From NCBI GenBank assembly GCA_023390785.1, contig JAEWCE010000381.1:1-5918 (forward strand): a stretch of DNA of 5,918 bases, given 5' to 3'. The position numbers and the translations under genes were made by a program. The stretch is from Pseudomonadota bacterium. GTDB lineage: Bacteria; Pseudomonadota; Alphaproteobacteria; Rhizobiales; Devosiaceae. Under the pieces are notes generated by a model, which saw only the letters and a list, made by a program, of their open reading frames with translations, did no database searches and was not told where the DNA came from. This document shows positions 1-5,156 of this stretch, in pieces; the stretch's first letter is position 1; the number at the start of each line of letters is the position of its first letter.

Positions 1-28
1 GGGCCCCACGCGCCGGGGGGTGTGGCCG

Positions 29-80
29 CCCCCTCCACCACGCTTCGCGTGGACCCCCTCCCCCGTAAACGGGAGAGGAG
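29..80. repeat. REP-like double-hairpin intergenic repeat
   Basis: Two adjacent inverted repeats lie in C-rich single-strand context. The first is a perfect 6-bp stem, CCACGC (38-43) and GCGTGG (47-52), closed by a TTC loop. The second pairs CTCCCCCGT (59-67) with ACGGGAGAG (70-78), 8 of 9 positions matching around an AA loop. The arrangement (C-tract and CTCC, a CTTCG-centred hairpin, CCCCTCCCCC, then a second hairpin ending GGGAGAGGAG) looks like palindromic intergenic repeats that are dispersed in many copies in alphaproteobacterial genomes. The hairpins are visible here; the multicopy nature is inferred from memory of similar sequences, since only one copy is in the window. It lies upstream of rpoH and ahead of its probable promoter, so it could also be the 3' end region of a gene to the left. 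Confidence 0.6.
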
Positions 81-111
81 TCCCGACTTCGGAACCGTCT
101 ACCGTCCGCGA

Positions 112-130
112 CATTGTCTCTCTAACAATG
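112..130. promoter_or_regulatory. Inverted repeat CATTGT-N7-ACAATG, possible operator
   Basis: CATTGT (112-117) and ACAATG (125-130) form a perfect 6-bp inverted repeat around a 7-base pyrimidine-rich spacer. It is one of the few AT-rich patches in a GC-rich region and lies 15 bases ahead of the proposed rpoH promoter. This would suit a site for a dimeric regulator, but no regulator can be named from it and chance is possible. Confidence 0.25.
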
Positions 131-144
131 ATCGAGTCCGGCCC

Positions 145-174
145 TTATCACGCCCCGATTTCGACCTATATAAG
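145..174 (+). promoter_or_regulatory. Possible promoter of rpoH
   Basis: The AT-rich stretch CCTATATAAG (165-174) offers a -10 element: TATATA at 167-172, TATAAG at 169-174, or the rhizobial form CTATAT at 166-171. TTATCA (145-150) matches the TTGACA -35 consensus at four of six positions, with spacing of 16 to 18 bases to these -10 options. The CCTTAT around it also resembles the CTTG-type -35 of heat-shock promoters, so autoregulation by RpoH is conceivable. The transcript would begin near 178, giving a leader of about 80 bases. A short stem, CCCGC (218-222) with GCGGG (232-236), lies in that leader just before the ribosome binding site. No experimental start is known to me. Confidence 0.4.
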
Positions 175-245
175 CAACACGTCCCTTGGTGTGCCGGTGC
201 GGACGCCAGGAGGAAATCCCGCCGCGGACGCGCGGGGGAGAAAGT

Positions 246-252
246 AAGGGGG
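246..252 (+). promoter_or_regulatory. Ribosome binding site of rpoH
   Basis: AAGGGGG sits 7 bases ahead of the GTG at 260. An in-frame TGA (257-259) directly abuts that GTG, so no longer in-frame start is possible, and the next in-frame ATG is 26 codons downstream, inside the conserved N-terminal region. This decides the GTG start. Confidence 0.75.
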
Positions 253-259
253 TGCTTGA

Positions 260-1150
260 GTGGCCCAATCAAATCTGCCGGTCCTTTCCGCCGAGGGCGG
301 ACTGAGCCGCTATCTCCAGGAAATCCGGAAGTTTCCGATGCTGGAGCCGGACGAGGAATTCATGCTGGCCAAGCGCTACAAGGAGCATGAAGATCCTGAA
401 GCCGCCCAGAAGCTGATCACGTCGCATTTGCGGCTCGTGGCCAAGATCGCCATGGGCTATCGCGGCTATGGCCTGCCCATTTCCGAGGTCATTTCGGAGG
501 GCAATGTCGGCCTGATGCATGCCGTCAAGCGGTTCGAGCCCGACAAGGGCTTCCGCCTGGCGACCTACGCCATGTGGTGGATTCGCGCCGCCATCCAGGA
601 ATATGTGCTGCGCTCGTGGAGCCTAGTGAAGATCGGCACCACCGCGGCGCAGAAGCGCCTGTTCTTCAATCTGCGCAAGGTGAAGGGGCAGATCGCCGCG
701 CTCGACGACGGCAATTTGCATCCCGACCAGATCAAGCAGATCGCCACCACGCTGCACGTTTCGGAAGCCGACGTGGTGTCGATGAACCAGCGCCTGACGG
801 GCGATGCCTCGCTGAACGCGCCGATGCGCGCCGATGAAGGCAGCTCGGAATGGCAGGACTGGCTGGTCGACGACACCCCGGACCAGGAAACCACGCTGGG
901 CAATTCCGAGGAGTTCGACGAGCGCATGTCGTTCCTCGAGGGCGCCATGGGCGAGCTCAACGAGCGCGAAAAGGCGATCTTCCAGGCGCGCCGGCTGAAG
1001 GACAATCCGGCGACGCTCGAAGAGCTGGCGCAGGAATACAATGTCAGCCGCGAGCGCATCCGCCAGATCGAGGTGCGCGCCTTCGAGAAGGTGCAGGAGG
1101 CGGTGCAGCAAGCCGCCCGGGAAAAGGCCCGGGCGCACGAGCGGGCCTAA
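260..1150 (+). CDS. rpoH: RNA polymerase heat-shock sigma factor RpoH (sigma-32)
   Basis: Sigma-70 family factor that directs core RNA polymerase to heat-shock and protein-quality promoters. The 296-residue length is typical of alphaproteobacterial RpoH. Residues about 14-50 hold the sigma 1.2 region. Region 2 spans about 51-125, with the core-binding and promoter-melting segment (EGNVGLMHAVKRFEPDKG, then FRLATYAMWWIRAAIQEYV). The diagnostic RpoH box QKRLFFNLR is at 131-139; this segment is absent from housekeeping sigma factors and is implicated in core binding and chaperone/FtsH control. Region 4 spans about 230-285, with a helix-turn-helix (LEELAQEYNVSRERIRQIEVRAFEKV). The start is GTG, fixed by an abutting in-frame stop. 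It is a single-gene unit: a promoter-like region and leader precede it and a strong terminator follows. Many Hyphomicrobiales carry two rpoH paralogues; I cannot tell which this is. Confidence 0.95.
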   Translation: MAQSNLPVLSAEGGLSRYLQEIRKFPMLEPDEEFMLAKRYKEHEDPEAAQKLITSHLRLVAKIAMGYRGYGLPISEVISEGNVGLMHAVKRFEPDKGFRLATYAMWWIRAAIQEYVLRSWSLVKIGTTAAQKRLFFNLRKVKGQIAALDDGNLHPDQIKQIATTLHVSEADVVSMNQRLTGDASLNAPMRADEGSSEWQDWLVDDTPDQETTLGNSEEFDERMSFLEGAMGELNEREKAIFQARRLKDNPATLEELAQEYNVSRERIRQIEVRAFEKVQEAVQQAAREKARAHERA

Positions 1151-1176
1151 CCGCTCGACAACACCAGGAACACCGA

Positions 1177-1203
1177 AGCCGGGAGCGTGCTCCCGGCTTT
1201 TTT
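1177..1203 (+). terminator. Intrinsic terminator of rpoH
   Basis: AGCCGGGAGC (1177-1186) pairs perfectly with GCTCCCGGCT (1189-1198), giving a GC-rich stem of 9-10 bp with a very small loop, followed by a run of six T (1198-1203). It begins 26 bases after the rpoH stop and 12 bases before the end of the convergent gene. On the - strand the same hairpin lacks a T run, so it mainly terminates rpoH, though it could also protect the 3' end of the opposing transcript. Confidence 0.9.
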
Positions 1204-1214
1204 GTGCCCGCCGA

Positions 1215-1613
1215 TCAGTTCACGTAGTGGAACTTGTACTTGGGCGGCAGCGGCTGCGGGTTGAGCATGACCGCATCGCCATAGCCGCCCTGCTGCGTCC
1301 AGAATTTGTGGTGCCTGCGGTGCTGCCACTGCGGCGGCACGTCGTCGTAGCCATCGTAATCGTCATAGTTGGCCTCGACGTATTTCGGCTGGAAATGCTT
1401 GCCCGGCCCATTGTCGTAGGCGCCCGGCCTGAACTTGCCTTTGGGCGGCAGCGGCTGCGGATTGAGCGCGTTTGCATCGCCTACATTGAAATTGATCGAC
1501 ACGCCATTGCCCGAGAACGACAGGTTGAGGCTGTCGGCCATCGCCTGCGAGGCGCTGAAGCCGAAGCCCGCAACGGCGAGGGCTGCGAGGACGAGGGTGA
1601 ACTTGGTACGCAT
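1215..1613 (-). CDS. Secreted small protein with two LNPQPLPPK motifs, function unknown
   Basis: A 132-residue protein that I do not recognise as a named family. Residues 1-26 form a classical Sec signal peptide: MRTK, a hydrophobic core, then ASQAMA with likely cleavage before D27, so the product should be periplasmic or extracellular. The mature part starts with a short beta-prone stretch (SLNLSFSGNGVSINFNVG, about 28-45). It then carries LNPQPLPPK at 50-58 and again at 117-125, each followed by a basic/aromatic GKF or YKF. Between them lies a low-complexity Tyr/Asp segment (about 78-91) and a His/Arg/Trp patch (QWQHRRHHKFW, 95-105). No catalytic motif is seen. The ATG is preceded by GGAAGG at 9 bases on the - strand. 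It lies about 100 bases downstream of the thiamine pyrophosphokinase gene on the same strand and converges on rpoH. The signal peptide, composition and ribosome site make it a real gene. Confidence 0.85.
   Translation of the reverse strand: MRTKFTLVLAALAVAGFGFSASQAMADSLNLSFSGNGVSINFNVGDANALNPQPLPPKGKFRPGAYDNGPGKHFQPKYVEANYDDYDGYDDVPPQWQHRRHHKFWTQQGGYGDAVMLNPQPLPPKYKFHYVN
1231..1266 (-). repeat. Direct repeat encoding LNPQPLPPK, distal copy
   Basis: This segment matches 1432-1467 at 32 of 36 positions. Within it, 1240-1266 matches 1441-1467 at 26 of 27 positions. It encodes the C-terminal LNPQPLPPK motif (residues 117-125) of the secreted protein. Strong DNA identity, not just protein identity, suggests a fairly recent internal duplication or gene conversion. 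Confidence 0.8.
1432..1467 (-). repeat. Direct repeat encoding LNPQPLPPK, proximal copy
   Basis: Partner of the repeat at 1231-1266, encoding the first LNPQPLPPK motif (residues 50-58) and the adjoining Lys-Phe. The two copies are 201 bases apart and in the same frame. Confidence 0.8.
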
Positions 1614-1632
1614 GTGGGGGTGCCTTCCGCTG

Positions 1633-1669
1633 ACGCCGGCGTGAGCGCCGACGATGCAGGCATCCTGCA
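1633..1669. repeat. Clustered short palindromes between thiamine kinase and the secreted protein gene
   Basis: The 100-base gap (1614-1713) holds ACGCCGGCGT (1633-1642), a perfect 10-base palindrome. Overlapping it is a stem CGGCG/CGCCG (1637-1641 and 1646-1650) with a TGAG loop. A perfect 6-bp hairpin TGCAGG-CAT-CCTGCA follows at 1655-1669. None is followed by a T run on the - strand, so a clean intrinsic terminator for the kinase gene is not seen. These stems may stabilise the mRNA between the genes or be part of the regulatory region of the secreted protein gene. I see no convincing promoter for that gene in this gap. Confidence 0.35.
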
Positions 1670-1713
1670 GAGCCGGGCGTGAAGCCTTGCTGAGGCGGCC
1701 GTTCAGGGGCCGT

Positions 1714-2409
1714 TCATCGCGCGTTGGCGGCGGCGGCGATGCCGAACAGGTATTTGCGATCGACGATGAGCAGCCACGGCGCCTTCGACCGCGGCGCCGG
1801 CTCGATGCGGAATACGCCCCCGGTCGCCTCGTTGGAGGTGCCGGTGCGCTCGCCGGGAGCGAGGCGCAGGCCGTCGAGCGGATATTTGAGCCCGAGCGAG
1901 CGACGGAAGCGGATCGGCGCCAGGGGGTGCACCGACACCCGCTCGTGCTCGTCGACCTCGAAGGTGAAGGGCCCGGTGAGCGCCATTGCCAGATCTTCCT
2001 CGTCGACGAGGATGATCACCCTGTCACGGGCATGGCGCGTCACGGCGTCGAGCGCTGCCAGCGTGTGGTCGAAGCGCCGTCCGGTCATGCCGAGCGCGAT
2101 GGTCACGGGCGCGTGCGTCGAGTAGAGCGCCTTTTCAAAATCGGTGGTCTCCTGCTCGGAAATGCGCAGCAGCCTGGTACGGCCGAGCCAGTCCTCGGGC
2201 GTCGCCAGGGAGTCGAAATCGCCAATGATCGCCTCGGGAAAATGCCCGGCCTGGACGATGCGGTCGGCACCGCCGTCGGCCCCCACCAGATGCGCCCCCG
2301 CCGCCGCGAGGTCGCGGATGAGCTGGAAATCGACAGTGCCGCCGCCAACGATGACCAGCAGGCCCTCGAAGCTCAGGACGGTGGGAAGGTTGGAAGCGCG
2401 CTCTTGCAC
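1714..2409 (-). CDS. thiN: Thiamine pyrophosphokinase (thiamine diphosphokinase)
   Basis: Transfers pyrophosphate from ATP to thiamine, giving thiamine diphosphate (TPP) and AMP in the cytoplasm; it is the salvage step for imported thiamine. The 231-residue length suits the family. Family motifs appear in order: LLVIVGGG (17-24), ADGGADR (44-50), the metal/nucleotide motif GDFDS (63-67), ETTDFEKAL (87-95), TGRRFDHTLA (109-118; the usual GGR is GRR here) and the C-terminal thiamine-site motif GTSNEATGG (190-198). The start is GTG at 2407-2409 with no good Shine-Dalgarno; an in-frame stop lies seven codons upstream and no better start was found before the conserved LLVIVGGG. It is divergent from the riboswitch-led thiBPQ operon, so substrate import and activation sit side by side. 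It is not itself downstream of the riboswitch. The start codon coincides with the -35 element proposed for the opposite promoter. Confidence 0.93.
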   Translation of the reverse strand: MQERASNLPTVLSFEGLLVIVGGGTVDFQLIRDLAAAGAHLVGADGGADRIVQAGHFPEAIIGDFDSLATPEDWLGRTRLLRISEQETTDFEKALYSTHAPVTIALGMTGRRFDHTLAALDAVTRHARDRVIILVDEEDLAMALTGPFTFEVDEHERVSVHPLAPIRFRRSLGLKYPLDGLRLAPGERTGTSNEATGGVFRIEPAPRSKAPWLLIVDRKYLFGIAAAANAR

Positions 2410-2432
2410 GGCCGGCGAACTCGATCTAGATC
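2403..2432 (+). promoter_or_regulatory. Probable promoter of the thiBPQ operon
   Basis: CTTGCA (2403-2408) and CTAGAT (2426-2431) are 17 bases apart. They match the rhizobial consensus CTTGAC/CTATAT at four and five of six positions. Transcription would begin near 2437-2440, right at the 5' edge of the riboswitch P1 stem, which supports the call. The -10 lies in a perfect 10-base palindrome, GATCTAGATC (2423-2432), so the same DNA reads CTAGAT on the - strand too and could serve the divergent kinase gene with a very short leader. Confidence 0.55.
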
Positions 2433-2437
2433 AGGGA

Positions 2438-2523
2438 CGTCTCGCTGGGGTGCTCCGGAGACGGAGCTGAGAAACACCCATTGAACCTGAACCAGGTCAT
2501 GCTGGCGGAGGAAGTTCGAGATG
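2438..2523 (+). ncRNA. TPP riboswitch (THI element) upstream of thiB
   Basis: All conserved parts of the TPP aptamer are visible. P1 pairs 2438-2444 with 2517-2523 (TCTCG with CGAGA, extended by a G-U and a C-G pair). P2 pairs GGGTG (2448-2452) with CACCC (2475-2479). P3 is CTCCG-GAGA-CGGAG (2453-2466), closed by a GNRA tetraloop and unusually short. The pyrimidine-sensing CTGAGA is at 2467-2472. The conserved TTGAACCTGA is at 2481-2490. P4 pairs CCT (2486-2488) with AGG (2509-2511), and P5 pairs CCAG (2492-2495) with CTGG (2502-2505). It senses thiamine diphosphate and should lower thiBPQ expression when TPP is plentiful. It ends about 77 bases before the thiB start, leaving room for an expression platform. 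Confidence 0.95.
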
Positions 2524-2569
2524 GCAAGGGCGGCAGCGCCGTCCCCACCATTTACGTTAACCCCTCAAT

Positions 2570-2603
2570 GCATGGCCGCAACCTTGAAGGACAAGGGCCA
2601 TGC
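2570..2603 (+). promoter_or_regulatory. Hairpin masking the thiB ribosome binding site and start codon
   Basis: GCATGGC (2570-2576) pairs perfectly with GCCATGC (2597-2603), which includes the thiB ATG (2600-2602). Stacked inside, CCTTG (2582-2586) pairs with CAAGG (2592-2596). The 5-base loop is AAGGA (2587-2591), the thiB Shine-Dalgarno. The only unpaired extra is a 5-base bulge (2577-2581). The 5' arm can alternatively pair with 2495-2502 in aptamer P5. I infer this is the OFF state of a translational riboswitch. The pairing is seen directly; the function is inferred. Confidence 0.6.
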
Positions 2604-3595
2604 TTCGCTCTGCTTCTCTCGCGCTTGCGGCTCTCCTTGCTTTGACGGCTGCCGCCGTCGCCGAGGACAAGCCCACGCTCACCATCTACACCTACGACGC
2701 CTTTGCCGCCGATTACGGCCCCGGCCCCGGCCTCAAGGCCGGCTTCGAAAAGAGCTGCGGCTGCACGGTGAATTTCGTCGCGGCCGACAGCTCCATCGGC
2801 GCGCTGCGCAAGGTGCAGCTCGAGGGCAAGGCGACGCCCGCCGATATCGTGTTGGGGCTCGATACCTCGCTCGCCGGCGAGGCCCGGGCCACCGGCCTGT
2901 TCGCGCCGCACGGGCTGACGCTCGACGGGCTGAGCCTGCCGGCCAAATGGACCGACCCCGACTTCGTGCCGGTCGATTTCGGCTATTTCGCCTTCGTCTA
3001 CGACAAGACCAAGGTGACGGCGCCACCCACCTCGTTCGAGGGGCTGATCAAGGAGCCGGCGAGCTTCAAGGTGGTGCTGGAGGACCCGCGGTCGGACACC
3101 CCCGGCCTTGGCCTCGTGCTGTGGATCAAGGCGGCCTACGGCGACCGGGCGCCCGAGATCTGGGCCGGCCTCAAGCCGCACATCGCCACCATGGCACGCA
3201 GCTGGTCGGACGCCTATGGCCTGTTCCTCAAGGGCGAGGCCGACATGGCGCTGAGCTACACCACCTCGCCGGCCTACCACGCGATTGCCGAGAACAACCC
3301 CAACTACGCCTACGCCGACTTCACCGAGGGGTTCTACCCGCAGATCGAAATTGCCGGGGTGCTGCAATCGTCGGCGCACCAGGAGCTGGCGAAGCAGTTC
3401 CTCGCCTGGCTGGTGGGCCCCGAGGCGCAGGCGGTGATCCCCACCACCAACTGGATGTATCCGGTGACGGCGCTGGGCGACAAGCTGCCCGCCGCCTTCC
3501 CGCCGGCCCCCGCCAAGGTCCTGTCGCTGGACGAAGCGGCGATCACCGCCGACAAGGCCGCGTGGATCGATGAAGCCCTCGCCGCGATCCGCTGA
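2600..3595 (+). CDS. thiB: Thiamine ABC transporter, periplasmic substrate-binding protein ThiB
   Basis: Binds thiamine and its mono- and diphosphate in the periplasm and delivers them to ThiP. The 331-residue length is normal. Residues 1-21 are a Sec signal peptide, with likely cleavage after TAAAVA. The mature protein begins with the hallmark TLTIYTYDAFAADYGPGPGLK (26-46). The C-x-C pair (Cys53, Cys55), LRKVQLEGKATPADIVLGLD (69-88), DFGYFAFVYD (126-135), SYTTSPAYH (219-227) and TNWMYPV (283-289) are all typical of ThiB; the Tyr and Trp residues in these segments include those that stack on thiamine in the E. coli protein. The ATG at 2600 has GAAGGA 8 bases upstream, within the sequestering hairpin. 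It is the first gene after the TPP riboswitch, and its last 26 bases overlap thiP. Confidence 0.95.
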   Translation: MLRSASLALAALLALTAAAVAEDKPTLTIYTYDAFAADYGPGPGLKAGFEKSCGCTVNFVAADSSIGALRKVQLEGKATPADIVLGLDTSLAGEARATGLFAPHGLTLDGLSLPAKWTDPDFVPVDFGYFAFVYDKTKVTAPPTSFEGLIKEPASFKVVLEDPRSDTPGLGLVLWIKAAYGDRAPEIWAGLKPHIATMARSWSDAYGLFLKGEADMALSYTTSPAYHAIAENNPNYAYADFTEGFYPQIEIAGVLQSSAHQELAKQFLAWLVGPEAQAVIPTTNWMYPVTALGDKLPAAFPPAPAKVLSLDEAAITADKAAWIDEALAAIR

Positions 3596-5156
3596 CACGA
3601 CGCTGCCGCATCGGCCGCTCCGCCTCGCCGGCGGGGCGGCACTCGCGCTTGCCATTGCGGCGCTGATCGGAACGCTGTTCTGGTCGATCCTGCATGCCGC
3701 CACCGGGCAGGAGGCGACCGGACCGGGCCCCGACCTCGGCTACCTGATCTACATCACCACGCTGCAGGCGACGCTGTCGACGGTGCTGTCGCTGCTGGCC
3801 GGCGTGGCGCTGGCCTGGGCGCTCAACCGCCTGCGCTTTGCCGGCCGCGGCCTGCTGATCGGGCTGTTCGCCTCGGCCATCGTCACGCCGGGACTGGTCG
3901 TGGCGTTCGGGCTGCTGTCGGTGTGGGGCCGCGCCGGCTGGCTGGGCTTTGCCAATGTGCCGATCTTCGGGCTCGGCGGCGTGGTGGCGGCGCATGTGAT
4001 CCTCGACGGCGCCTTTGCCGCCCGCATCCTGCTCGCGCGGCTCGACGCCATCCCCGCGGCCCGGCTGAAGACGGGCCAGAGCCTGGCGCTCACCCCCTGG
4101 ACGCGCTTTGCCGTGATCGACTGGCCGGCGCTGCGCGGCACGCTGCCGGGGCTGGCGGCGATCATCTTCCTTTTGGCCTTCACCAGCTTCCCCATTGTGC
4201 TTCTGCTGGGCGGCGGTCCGGCGGTGCAGACGCTGGAGATCGCCATCTACTCCGCCGTGCGCCTCGATTTCGACCTCGGCCTGGCGGTGCACCTGGCATT
4301 GATCCAGATCGCGCTCTGCGCGGCGATCATCCTTGCGAGCGCGGCGCTGGCGCCGATCTCGGCCAGCCTCGACCGTCCTGCCGAGCCGCGCTGGCGTGAC
4401 GCCGGCTGGGCCCGGACGGCGCAATGGGTGGTGCTGGCGCTGGGAGTGCTTGGCTTCGCCTCGCCGCTGCTCGCGACCCTGCTCGACGGCCTTGCCGGCC
4501 TCGGCAGCGTGCTGGCGCAGCCGGCCTTCTGGAATGCCGTCTGGACCAGCGTGTGGATCGGCGCGGCCTCGGCCCTGCTGACGCTGGTGCTGGCGCTGCT
4601 CATCGCCACTGGCCGCGCCGCGGCGCCGTCGGGGCTGGTGCGGGTGCTGCTCGGCGCCCCCGCCTACGCCTATCTCGCGGTGCCGGCGGTGACGCTGTCG
4701 CTGGGCGCCTTCATCCTGGTGCGCGACATCGGCATCGGCCCCGTGGCGGCGGCGCCCGCAGTGGTGGTGATCGCCAATGCGCTGTTGTCGCTCCCCTTCG
4801 CCATGGCGACGCTGGCGCCGCCGGTCGAAGCCATCGCCCGCAGCCGCGGTCGGCTGATCCGCTCGCTGAACCTCGGCGGCTGGCGGCAATTCGCCGAGAT
4901 CGAGTGGCCGCTGCTGGCCCGCGATGCCGGGCTGGTGGTGGCACTGGGCTTCTGCTTTTCGCTGGGCGACCTCGGGGTGATCGCACTGTTCGGCACGCAG
5001 GACTTCACCACCTTGCCGCTGCTGATGGTGCGCGCGCTCGGGGCCTATCGCACGCATGACGCCGCCAGCATTGCGGCGCTGATGCTGGTGCTGACCATTG
5101 CGGCCTTCGTGCTGCTGCCAAAGTTGATCGGGAGGCTGGCCGATGCTCGCGCTTGA
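3570..5156 (+). CDS. thiP: Thiamine ABC transporter, fused permease ThiP
   Basis: Inner-membrane channel of the thiamine/TPP importer. The 528-residue length is close to the usual ThiP size. It is two binding-protein-dependent permease domains in one chain, so it replaces the usual pair of permease subunits. About twelve hydrophobic segments are visible, the first at about 18-40 and others near 57-82, 95-120, 133-155, 190-215, 235-262, 285-310, 325-347, 358-383, 392-415, 450-475 and 495-517. The two EAA-type loops that dock onto the ATPase are at about 157-195 (LDAIPAARLKTG...DWPALRGTLPG) and 417-453 (VEAIARSRGRLIRSLNLGG...EWPLLARDAG). The ATG lies inside the thiB end (26-base overlap) with only a weak ribosome site, which suggests translation coupled to thiB. 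The N-terminus is short before the first membrane helix, as expected, so no later start is likely. Confidence 0.95.
   Translation: MKPSPRSADTTLPHRPLRLAGGAALALAIAALIGTLFWSILHAATGQEATGPGPDLGYLIYITTLQATLSTVLSLLAGVALAWALNRLRFAGRGLLIGLFASAIVTPGLVVAFGLLSVWGRAGWLGFANVPIFGLGGVVAAHVILDGAFAARILLARLDAIPAARLKTGQSLALTPWTRFAVIDWPALRGTLPGLAAIIFLLAFTSFPIVLLLGGGPAVQTLEIAIYSAVRLDFDLGLAVHLALIQIALCAAIILASAALAPISASLDRPAEPRWRDAGWARTAQWVVLALGVLGFASPLLATLLDGLAGLGSVLAQPAFWNAVWTSVWIGAASALLTLVLALLIATGRAAAPSGLVRVLLGAPAYAYLAVPAVTLSLGAFILVRDIGIGPVAAAPAVVVIANALLSLPFAMATLAPPVEAIARSRGRLIRSLNLGGWRQFAEIEWPLLARDAGLVVALGFCFSLGDLGVIALFGTQDFTTLPLLMVRALGAYRTHDAASIAALMLVLTIAAFVLLPKLIGRLADARA
5130..5135 (+). promoter_or_regulatory. 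Ribosome binding site of thiQ inside thiP
   Basis: GGGAGG lies 7 bases ahead of the thiQ ATG at 5143, within the last codons of thiP. It fixes the thiQ start and a 14-base overlap with thiP. Unlike thiP, thiQ can therefore initiate on its own strong site. Confidence 0.75.

Noticed and set aside
208..213. AGGAGG in the rpoH leader as a ribosome site for a leader peptide
   Set aside because: No ATG, GTG or TTG lies at a suitable distance downstream, so no leader peptide can be supported.
1041..1682. + strand open frame running past the rpoH end through the secreted protein gene
   Set aside because: It crosses the strong rpoH terminator and reads the secreted protein gene backwards. It has no start signal of its own and no family.
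1654..2484. + strand open frame antisense to the thiamine kinase
   Set aside because: The opposite strand carries all the thiamine pyrophosphokinase motifs in order. This frame is Arg-rich and has no recognisable domain.
2507..2523. Possible upstream start: GGAGGA (2507-2512) 8 bases before ATG (2521)
   Set aside because: The purine stretch is the conserved 3' part of aptamer P4 and the ATG lies in the P1 strand. The frame runs for 350 codons out of register with thiB and makes no sensible protein.
2528..2554. Hairpin GGGCGGC-AGC-GCCGTCC as a riboswitch terminator
   Set aside because: The 7-bp stem is real, but it is followed by CCACCATTT with only three T, too weak for intrinsic termination. 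The start-codon hairpin at 2570-2603 is a better expression platform.
2552..3703. - strand open frame of 383 codons antisense to thiB
   Set aside because: The composition is low-complexity and the opposite strand encodes an unmistakable ThiB with signal peptide and family motifs.
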